DNA from: Candidatus Omnitrophota bacterium
GTDB lineage: Bacteria > Omnitrophota > Koll11 > Gorgyraeales > Gorgyraeaceae
NCBI GenBank assembly: GCA_018818505.1
Contig: JAHIRR010000100.1
Span: 1-7,262, forward strand
Length of the DNA stretch: 7,262 nt
Direction: 5' to 3'
Positions within the stretch are counted from its first letter, which is position 1; the number at the start of each line of letters is the position of its first letter. This document shows positions 1-5,155 of this stretch, one piece after another. The notes under the pieces are model-generated. The model saw nothing but the letters and a program-made list of their open reading frames with translations, made no database searches and was not told where the DNA came from. The position numbers were made by a program, and so were the translations under genes.

Positions 1-1
1 G

Positions 2-358
2 AGAAAGCGCGTGGGCCTTGCCAGGGCAATAGCGCTGGACCCAGACATAGTTTTTTACGACGAGCCCACTTCAGGCCTTGATCCTGTGGTAGGCGGCGTT
101 ATTGATAAACTCATAAAAGACCTGAGCGTGAAGCTTATGATTACCTCAGTGGTAGTAACGCATGATATGCAGAGTGTTTTTGAGATCGCTGACAGGGTCG
201 CGATGATCCACAAAGGAAGCATTGTAGAAGTAGGCGCCTCAGAAGATATAAAAAATTCCAAAAATGATTATATCCAGCAGTTTATAAATGCTAAACCTGA
301 AGGTCCCATAGATTTTTTTAAGGAAGACATAGGCATAATAGAGGCGTTAGGCCTCTAG
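2..358 (+). CDS. mlaF: MlaF-type ABC transporter ATP-binding protein, C-terminal part (5' end outside window)
   Basis: This is the C-terminal 118 codons of an ABC ATPase. The frame is open to the window edge, so the GTG at position 11 is an internal Val codon and not a start. Visible motifs in order are the end of the ABC signature (RKRVGLARAIALDP), Walker B with the D-loop (IVFYDEPTSGLDP) and the H-loop (VVVTHDMQSVFEIADRVAMI). The RKRVGLARA wording and the DEPTSGLDP context are typical of the MlaF/Ttg2A family, which powers lipid movement between inner and outer membrane together with MlaE (permease) and MlaD (MCE protein). An MCE-domain gene follows in the same orientation, which supports the assignment. 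The Walker A motif and most of the nucleotide-binding domain lie upstream; mlaE is probably there too, but this cannot be seen. It ends at TAG 356-358, only 6 bases before palindromic element A. Confidence 0.9.
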   Translation, partial: RKRVGLARAIALDPDIVFYDEPTSGLDPVVGGVIDKLIKDLSVKLMITSVVVTHDMQSVFEIADRVAMIHKGSIVEVGASEDIKNSKNDYIQQFINAKPEGPIDFFKEDIGIIEALGL

Positions 359-364
359 ACGAGA

Positions 365-536
365 AAAGAAACCACAGAGGACACAGAGAAAAACTATAAT
401 TTAAAAAACCTCTGTGTGCCCCAGTATCTTTAGAAAAGATATAAGGGTTTTTGTTAAGTAAACGTTGAGCAGTAAAGGTATAATAGAGTGCACAGAGGGA
501 ATTATAAAAAATCTCTGTGTTCTCTGTGGTATCTTT
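365..536 (+). repeat. Palindromic element A: composite of two copies of the ACCACAGAGGACACAGAG repeat
   Basis: The outer arms are inverted repeats: ACCACAGAGGACACAGAG (371-388) against CTCTGTGTTCTCTGTGGT (513-530), 17 of 18 complementary with the exception a G-U wobble. They are extended by AAAGAA (365-370) and ATCTTT (531-536). Inside, the left half is a hairpin-like copy (365-431) with a decayed right arm (CCTCTGTGTG at 409-418, then GCCCCAG). The right half (about 486-536) has a shortened left arm (CACAGAG 491-497 pairing with 513-519). The element fills most of the 205-base gap between mlaF and mlaD and starts 6 bases after the mlaF stop. A run of eight T (534-541) follows the right arm, so it could act as an imperfect terminator or an mRNA end-protecting hairpin. 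Confidence 0.85.
479..484 (+). promoter_or_regulatory. Possible -10 box upstream of mlaD
   Basis: A perfect TATAAT sits in the core of element A, 80 bases before the mlaD ATG. No good -35 lies 16-18 bases upstream (TTGTTA at 451-456 is too far) and there is no extended -10. It is a weak candidate for a promoter that would put the right-hand hairpin of element A into the mlaD leader. Confidence 0.2.
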
Positions 537-563
537 TTTTTGACACTAACGAGGAGGGAGTAT

Positions 564-1205
564 ATGAAAAAATATACCAATGAATTTAAAGCAGGGTTAT
601 TCGTTATCCTTTGCCTGGCAGGACTTTTTTACCTTAGTTATTCTACAGGCAAGCTCAATATCAAGAGGCCAGGCTATCATATTTATGTTATGTTCAACGA
701 AGTGGCTGGCCTGGAAGAAAAGGCGCCTGTGATGTTGAATGGCCTGGAAGTGGGCAAGGTGGATGACATAGGTATTTCATACAAGGACGACAGGACCCAG
801 CTTGTCCTCAAGGTCTGGCTGGAAGAAGCAGCAAAGATCAGAGAAAACCCGGAGATAGCCATAAAGACCCTGGGCCTTATGGGCGAGAAATATATCCAGA
901 TATCGTCATCCGAGGGCAAGGATTTTATAAAGCCAGGCGCTGTGCTCTACGGCAAGTCCTACATGGATCTGGATACGCTTATGGAAGAGGCGCAGACAAT
1001 GTCGCGCGATATAACAAAACAATTAGAGACGCTAGTGGCAAATCTTAATGTTACTGTAGAGGGTAACCAGGATAGCATTACCAATATCGTTAAAAATCTG
1101 GAAAACTCTTCTAAAAACTTCGAGGAATTCAGTAGTGACATAAAGAGACACCCATGGAAGCTCCTATTTAAAGGAAAAGAGAAAAAAGAAAAAAAGAAGA
1201 AATAA
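564..1205 (+). CDS. mlaD: MlaD-like MCE-domain protein, periplasmic lipid-binding component of the Mla transporter
   Basis: A 213-residue protein with a single N-terminal membrane anchor (about residues 8-26) and no cleavage site. An MCE domain follows at about 38-118, with the characteristic stretch FNEVAGLEEKAPVMLNGLEVGKV, a central ALKTLGLMGEKYI-like segment (here IAIKTLGLMGEKYIQI) and a later KPGAVLYG. After the domain comes a helical, probably coiled-coil tail (about 128-190), a RHPWKLLF motif common near the C-terminus of such proteins, and a Lys-rich end (KGKEKKEKKKK). MCE proteins of this kind form hexameric rings under the outer membrane and carry phospholipids, driven by MlaE/MlaF; the tail makes it somewhat longer than the 183-residue E. 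coli MlaD. I chose ATG 564 because GGAGG at 553-557 sits 6 bases upstream. The frame extends upstream to TTG 465, but that extension only translates the palindromic repeat. Its partner ATPase ends at 358, so the two may still be co-transcribed through element A. Confidence 0.88.
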   Translation: MKKYTNEFKAGLFVILCLAGLFYLSYSTGKLNIKRPGYHIYVMFNEVAGLEEKAPVMLNGLEVGKVDDIGISYKDDRTQLVLKVWLEEAAKIRENPEIAIKTLGLMGEKYIQISSSEGKDFIKPGAVLYGKSYMDLDTLMEEAQTMSRDITKQLETLVANLNVTVEGNQDSITNIVKNLENSSKNFEEFSSDIKRHPWKLLFKGKEKKEKKKK

Positions 1206-1212
1206 AGATAAA

Positions 1213-1410
1213 AAAGAAACCACAGAGTACACAGAGAAAAATTATAATTGAAAAAGATCTCTGTGTTCTCTGCAATTGGTTTAAAGTTACCTCTTCCACC
1301 GCGTAGGTGGAAGAGGTCTATGAAGCTAAAAGAAGAGATAAGAAGACTAGCTTTATGAGAACACAGAGGATTTTATTATAAAAAATCTCTGTGTTCTCTG
1401 TGGTATCTTT
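1213..1410 (+). repeat. Palindromic element B: composite of two copies of the same repeat around a distinct core
   Basis: The outer arms ACCACAGAGTACACAGAG (1219-1236) and CTCTGTGTTCTCTGTGGT (1387-1404) are complementary at 17 of 18 positions. They are extended by AAAGAA (1213-1218) and ATCTTT (1405-1410). The left copy pairs CAGAGTACACAGAG (1223-1236) with CTCTGTGTTCTCTG (1259-1272), 13 of 14. The right copy pairs GAGAACACAGAG (1357-1368) perfectly with CTCTGTGTTCTC (1387-1398). The core, 1273-1356, is not visibly related to the core of element A and carries a separate hairpin. It starts 7 bases after the mlaD stop and occupies most of the 239-base gap before the FecR gene. Together with element C it brackets the four-gene cluster. 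Confidence 0.85.
1289..1317 (+). repeat. Perfect 12-bp inverted repeat (stem-loop) inside element B
   Basis: ACCTCTTCCACC (1289-1300) and GGTGGAAGAGGT (1306-1317) are exact reverse complements around the 5-base loop GCGTA. It is GC-rich relative to its surroundings. No T run follows on either side, so it is not a standard rho-independent terminator. It may be an mRNA structure, a protein-binding operator or a second type of mobile palindrome lodged in element B. Confidence 0.75.
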
Positions 1411-1444
1411 TTGACACTATCGAGATGAAATCAAGGAGGAAGAC

Positions 1445-2287
1445 ATGAAAAGGATCGGGATATTTTTTATTTTATTTCACATGATACTCTTTTGCGCTTG
1501 CGTTTATGCGCAGTCAGCAAGGGTCATTGATTTAAAAGGCCCTGTGCTCGTTAAAGAGGGGCTTGGCCCTGATTGGGGCGAGGCAAAGCTCAACATGCTG
1601 CTGGACAAAGATGCCGAGGTCCAGACAAAAAAGAATGCCAGATGTACTCTGGCATTTGATGAGGAGCAGAAAAATATAGTGACTATAAAAGAGGATTCGC
1701 GCATAAAGATAGAAAGCGTGGACCCAGGAGAAATCTTTCTTCTTGAAGGCAGGGTGTTTTCCTTGATCGAAGATCTGGCAAAGACAAAGACCGAGAAGTT
1801 TGAGATCCGGACACCTACAGCTGTAGCTGGGGTAAGGGGTACTGGCTGGATTACAGATTTTCACAATGGCGTAAGTTCCATCCTTTGTTTTCTAGACACT
1901 GTTTACACGCAGGGCCTGGATGAGGATGGCAATGTTACAGGTGAAGAAGATACGCCCGGCGGCCAAGGACGTTCTGTAGGGCCTGATGGTTCAGTCGGTG
2001 ATGCAGGCCCGCTGGGTGACGCAGATTATGGGGAATGGAATGGTTTCATGGGTTACCTTGATGGCCTGTTCGGCGGGGAAGAAGATGGCGATGATGGAGG
2101 TACAGGCGAAGGCGACATTGGAGATGAGGAATTTGGTGATGGCGATATGGGGTCTCTTGAGGACCTGGCCATGGAGCAGCGCGAGGATTATAGCGACATC
2201 ATGGACCATACGCGGCGCCAGGACCTGGAAGGGAGCGGCGGAAGCTCAAGTCAGGATGACTCGCCGAGGGATTCAATACAGTACTAA
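1445..2287 (+). CDS. Secreted FecR-domain protein with acidic Gly/Asp-rich C-terminal tail
   Basis: 280 residues. An N-terminal signal peptide (basic MKR, then a hydrophobic run to about residue 19) fits signal peptidase I cleavage after VYA (residue 22). Cys19 is preceded by Phe-Cys-Ala, a poor lipobox, so a lipoprotein is possible but less likely. Residues 24-150 resemble a FecR domain: beta-rich, beginning ARVIDLKGPVLV, with the hallmark TPTAVAGVRGTGW at 123-135. The usual strands after this motif look short. From about 158 the protein changes to low-complexity Gly, Asp and Glu with DEDGNVTGEED and many GD/DG/GE pairs, ending SIQY, and is probably disordered. The mature part contains two Cys (67 and 148). 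Family knowledge: FecR domains transmit envelope signals, classically to sigma regulators, and stand-alone exported versions are often found beside CHASE2 proteins. The start is firm: AAGGAGGA at 1433-1440, 4 bases before ATG. It is the first gene of the four-gene cluster. The ligand or partner is unknown. Confidence 0.82.
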   Translation: MKRIGIFFILFHMILFCACVYAQSARVIDLKGPVLVKEGLGPDWGEAKLNMLLDKDAEVQTKKNARCTLAFDEEQKNIVTIKEDSRIKIESVDPGEIFLLEGRVFSLIEDLAKTKTEKFEIRTPTAVAGVRGTGWITDFHNGVSSILCFLDTVYTQGLDEDGNVTGEEDTPGGQGRSVGPDGSVGDAGPLGDADYGEWNGFMGYLDGLFGGEEDGDDGGTGEGDIGDEEFGDGDMGSLEDLAMEQREDYSDIMDHTRRQDLEGSGGSSSQDDSPRDSIQY

Positions 2288-2296
2288 TATAAAATA

Positions 2297-2302
2297 GAGG
2301 TG
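2297..2302 (+). promoter_or_regulatory. Ribosome binding site deciding the barrel gene start
   Basis: GAGGTG lies just upstream of ATG 2306. The GTG within it (2300) is an in-frame alternative start, but it would have no Shine-Dalgarno of its own, so the site argues for the ATG. Confidence 0.55.
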
Positions 2303-2305
2303 GCT

Positions 2306-3313
2306 ATGAGATATCGTCATATTTTCTTAACGGCATTGCTTTTTTTAGTAATTTCTTTTTCATGGCATGGAGATTCTTTTTCCGAAGTCACAGAAGAGAA
2401 GGAGGAAAAGACGCTCGAGGTGCAGAAATTGATGAAAAGGCCGTATTCGCCCAGGCTTTCATTTATTTCTGGCCTGTTTACCGGTTATGATAGCAATGTA
2501 AACCTGAGCCCGGAAAGCGAAGGCGACATGTTCGAAGAGTTCCTGTTCTCTTTGAATGTCAGGAAGCCATGGATAGGCGAATCAAAGTTTACCTTTGACT
2601 ATGACATGGATGTTGTAAATTATAATGATATCACTGACGGCACAAGCATCCTGAACCACGTAAGGCTTGGCGCGCACAAAAAGTTATTTTCGTTCAACGC
2701 GGGCGCAGGTTATGATCTGGGCATAGTCAATTATCCTTATAACGATGACGGCAATTACCTTTTTCACAAAGGCTTCTTCTATCTGGGAAACTACCTATTA
2801 AAGAACCTTTACCATAAACTCCTCTTTGAGGCAGGGCTCAAGGACTATCGCGATAAAAAGGCGCTTTCAGATACAATAGACACCTACCAGGGTGATGAGC
2901 GGGAGGATAAGAGGCAGAGCGTCGAGTACTCGATCCTGACTTATTTAAAGAAGTCCCTGCTTTTAAAGCTGAAGGCCAAATTCTCAGTAAACAATTCCAA
3001 TGCGCGGTATCTGGATTTCTATGATTATAACTCATATCAGATATCACCCAGGCTCGATTATAAACTGCGGAAAGACCTGGAGGTCTTCTCGAGGTTTACC
3101 TATCTGCGAAAGGATTATAAATCCAGGGACGTGACATCAGAAAATTACAAACAGGAAGACGATATCTATGCCGCGACAGCAGGTATGCGCTATAGGTTAA
3201 ACAAGAATAACGCTGTATCCTTATTCTATACCTATCGGAACAATTCCTCCAATGACTCTCTGGAAAAATACACAGAGAATGTCGTTACCATGGGCTGGCA
3301 GTTTAAATTTTAA
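2306..3313 (+). CDS. Outer-membrane beta-barrel protein of unknown function
   Basis: 335 residues from ATG 2306. A signal peptide (MRYRH then a hydrophobic run, cleavage probably near SFS at residue 26) is followed by a short charged linker (EVTEEKEEK). The rest is a series of amphipathic beta-strands rich in Tyr, Phe and Asn with charged turns (for example ISGLFTGYDSNVNL, KFTFDYDMDVVNYN, FSFNAGAGYDLG, NAVSLFYTYRNNSS). The chain ends MGWQFKF with a C-terminal Phe, as expected for the recognition signal of the BAM assembly machinery. The strand content suggests a barrel of a dozen or more strands. The opening GLFTGYDSNVNL resembles C-terminal barrels of surface-protein assembly modifiers (DUF560-like), but there is no TPR region and I would not claim that function. 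Start choice: GTG 2300 is in frame, but GAGG 2297-2300 lies 5 bases before ATG 2306, so ATG is preferred. It follows the FecR gene after 18 bases and is probably co-translated with it. Confidence 0.8.
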   Translation: MRYRHIFLTALLFLVISFSWHGDSFSEVTEEKEEKTLEVQKLMKRPYSPRLSFISGLFTGYDSNVNLSPESEGDMFEEFLFSLNVRKPWIGESKFTFDYDMDVVNYNDITDGTSILNHVRLGAHKKLFSFNAGAGYDLGIVNYPYNDDGNYLFHKGFFYLGNYLLKNLYHKLLFEAGLKDYRDKKALSDTIDTYQGDEREDKRQSVEYSILTYLKKSLLLKLKAKFSVNNSNARYLDFYDYNSYQISPRLDYKLRKDLEVFSRFTYLRKDYKSRDVTSENYKQEDDIYAATAGMRYRLNKNNAVSLFYTYRNNSSNDSLEKYTENVVTMGWQFKF

Positions 3314-3316
3314 TCA

Positions 3317-5140
3317 ATGAGATCTCCCAAAAAGATCCCGGTAAAATTCTGGGTAGTCCTTATCTGCTGCGTTATTATCGTCATAGTCTCATACCTCAGG
3401 CCTTTCGATAGCTATGAGCTCATCACTTATGATTTGAGATTTAAGTTAAGGCCGCCTCTCGAGGCATCGCGGGATATCCTGATTATCGAGATCTCCGACG
3501 ACACACTGAACAACTTAAATGCATGGCCATTGCCGCGCGATTTTCACGCGAGCCTGCTGGATGTTTTGAAAAGGCTTGGCGCGAGGATGGTGGTGTTTGA
3601 CGTGCTTTTTAGCGAGCCCACGCTGTACGACGATGTATTTGCCAATGCTATAAAAAACTCGGGCAATGTCTATCTTCCTTTTGCATGCAAAGGGTTTCCT
3701 GAGACAAAGACAATAATTGCAGACATATGCGATGGCCTTAAGGAAAGTGCGGCTGGCATAGGCCACATCAATGTCTCTGTGGATAGCGATGGAAAGGTAA
3801 GGAGGATCCCGCTATTCATAAAGCATAAGGACTCGTTTTTACCTCACCTGGCTCTTAAGGCGGCATCTGACTGGCTGGGCCATGAACCTTCTTTGCCGGT
3901 GTTACCCGACGGTTCTTTTTTAGTCAATTATCCTGATAAATGGGACATGTCCTTCAAACACCTTTCGTATTTCGATATACTCAGATCATACATGGATAGA
4001 GAGCGAGGGGCGCCGCCCCAGATAGATCTATCGATCATCAAAGATAAAATCTGCTTTATCGGCCTTACTGCCGCAGGCGCGTCTGACTTAAAACCAATGC
4101 CTCTGGAGAATATCTATCCAATGCTTGGCCTGCAGGCAAGCGTATTTAACAGTATAATCAATCAGGAGTTTATCAGGGATGCAGGAGCGCCCTTAAATAC
4201 CTTTATCAATCTGCTCATTTTTATCCTGAGCCTTATGATCTGCCTGAGGTTTCATGCAATAAAGGCGCTCGTTGGAAATACGATCCTCGGCCTTGTTTAT
4301 TTTGTCATAGCCACGTTGCTTTTTATGTTTTACGGGCTTTGGATCAATCTATTCCTGCCAATATTGGTCATAGGCCTTACCTATATCAGCGCTACAGTCT
4401 ATAGATTTTTGGATGAGGCAAAGAAGAGAGAGCTTCTGGAAAAGGAACTGGACATTGCCCGCGAGATACAGAAAAGCTTCCTGCCTGAAGAGATAAAGGG
4501 GTTTCGCGGCATAGAGATATCCGCGTTCCTGCAACCAGCAAAGTTCGTGGCAGGGGATTTGTACGATATCTTTGCGCTCGATGATAAAAGATTAGGCGTG
4601 TTTATCGGAGATGTGTCTGGAAAGGGCGTGCCTGCGTCTTTGATCATGGCACAGACCATATCTGTCTTCAGGCTTTTTTCGCGGCAATATCCTACCTGCT
4701 GTGAGGTCTTGCAGAGACTCAATAAAGAACTCTACGGCAGATTCGCAGGCAGGTTCGTGACGTGCCTGTATATGATCATTGATGTAGAAGAGAAAAAAGT
4801 CAGGGTCTCTTCAGCAGGCCATTCGCCAGTACTGGTCCATAAAAATACTTCTGATTCGATTTTAGATATGGACCTTGCCGCAGACATGCCCCTTGGCATC
4901 ATGGAAGATGTAGAATATAAAGACGTGGTCTTTGATCTGGAAAAAGGGGATGAGATAATTATTTTTACAGACGGGGTAACTGAGGCCCGCAACAAATGCG
5001 GTCAGGAGTTTGACTTAGAGATCGTTAAGAATCTAATCTCAAAAGACAAGGACATAAAAGACGGATTATTTAAATTCTGTCATCGCGCGACCCAGCACGA
5101 TGACATTACCTTAATTACCTTGAAAAATTCACTCCAGTAG
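3317..5140 (+). CDS. CHASE2-domain sensor with PP2C/SpoIIE-type Ser/Thr phosphatase output
   Basis: 607 residues. TM1 is at about 11-28. A periplasmic CHASE2 domain spans about 31-290, with the family hallmark AWPLPRDFHASLLDVL...GARMVVFDVLFSEP at 69-101 and IGLTAAGASDLKPMP near its end. Three closely packed helices (about 294-312, 319-338, 341-361) follow, as is typical of CHASE2 proteins. A helical linker carries the RsbU-like AREIQKSFLPEE (381-392). The C-terminal phosphatase domain (about 395-603) has its metal-binding positions in place: AGDLYD (Asp414), GDVSGKG (Asp432), FTDGVTEARN (Asp552) and HDDITLI (Asp595/596), plus SAGHSPVLV and MPLGI. Such enzymes remove phosphate from STAS-type anti-sigma antagonists in partner switching; no such substrate gene is in the window. 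It starts 3 bases after the barrel stop with no clear Shine-Dalgarno, so translation is probably coupled. CHASE2 ligands are generally unknown; FecR and barrel neighbours suggest it reads an envelope or surface state. Confidence 0.93.
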   Translation: MRSPKKIPVKFWVVLICCVIIVIVSYLRPFDSYELITYDLRFKLRPPLEASRDILIIEISDDTLNNLNAWPLPRDFHASLLDVLKRLGARMVVFDVLFSEPTLYDDVFANAIKNSGNVYLPFACKGFPETKTIIADICDGLKESAAGIGHINVSVDSDGKVRRIPLFIKHKDSFLPHLALKAASDWLGHEPSLPVLPDGSFLVNYPDKWDMSFKHLSYFDILRSYMDRERGAPPQIDLSIIKDKICFIGLTAAGASDLKPMPLENIYPMLGLQASVFNSIINQEFIRDAGAPLNTFINLLIFILSLMICLRFHAIKALVGNTILGLVYFVIATLLFMFYGLWINLFLPILVIGLTYISATVYRFLDEAKKRELLEKELDIAREIQKSFLPEEIKGFRGIEISAFLQPAKFVAGDLYDIFALDDKRLGVFIGDVSGKGVPASLIMAQTISVFRLFSRQYPTCCEVLQRLNKELYGRFAGRFVTCLYMIIDVEEKKVRVSSAGHSPVLVHKNTSDSILDMDLAADMPLGIMEDVEYKDVVFDLEKGDEIIIFTDGVTEARNKCGQEFDLEIVKNLISKDKDIKDGLFKFCHRATQHDDITLITLKNSLQ

Positions 5141-5149
5141 CGTTATAAT
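5120..5149 (+). promoter_or_regulatory. Sigma70-type promoter for the HD-GYP gene, probably giving a leaderless mRNA
   Basis: TTGAAA (5120-5125), an 18-base spacer and a perfect TATAAT (5144-5149). Counting 7 bases on from the last base of the -10 puts transcription start at 5156, exactly the A of the HD-GYP ATG. The gene has no Shine-Dalgarno, which agrees with leaderless translation. The -35 lies inside the last codons of the CHASE2-PP2C gene. Read-through from upstream would still be possible. Confidence 0.55.
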
Positions 5150-5155
5150 AATACT

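Noticed and set aside
465..563. In-frame upstream extension of mlaD from TTG 465 (33 extra residues)
   Set aside because: It translates the palindromic repeat (giving NLCVLCGIFF) and would push the membrane anchor inward; ATG 564 has a proper Shine-Dalgarno.
540..568. TTGACA (540) and TTGACA (1411) as -35 boxes for mlaD and the FecR gene
   Set aside because: At normal spacing the -10 positions would fall on the start codon or Shine-Dalgarno (TATGAA, AAGGAG), which does not fit SD-led genes.
365..1410. CRISPR array
   Set aside because: The repeats are palindromes of varying completeness with irregular spacing, and no cas genes are present.
1532..1864. Minus-strand ORF of 110 codons within the FecR gene
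   Set aside because: It lies wholly opposite a well-supported gene and shows no family motif.
1919..1950. EF-hand or dockerin-type calcium loop at DEDGNVTGEED in the FecR tail
   Set aside because: The Gly is not at position 6 of the loop and there is no Glu/Asp at position 12, so the canonical pattern is not met.
1986..2297. Plus-strand ORF of 103 codons overlapping the FecR tail
   Set aside because: It is a shifted-frame shadow of the Gly/Asp-rich region, with no ribosome binding site and no recognisable domain.
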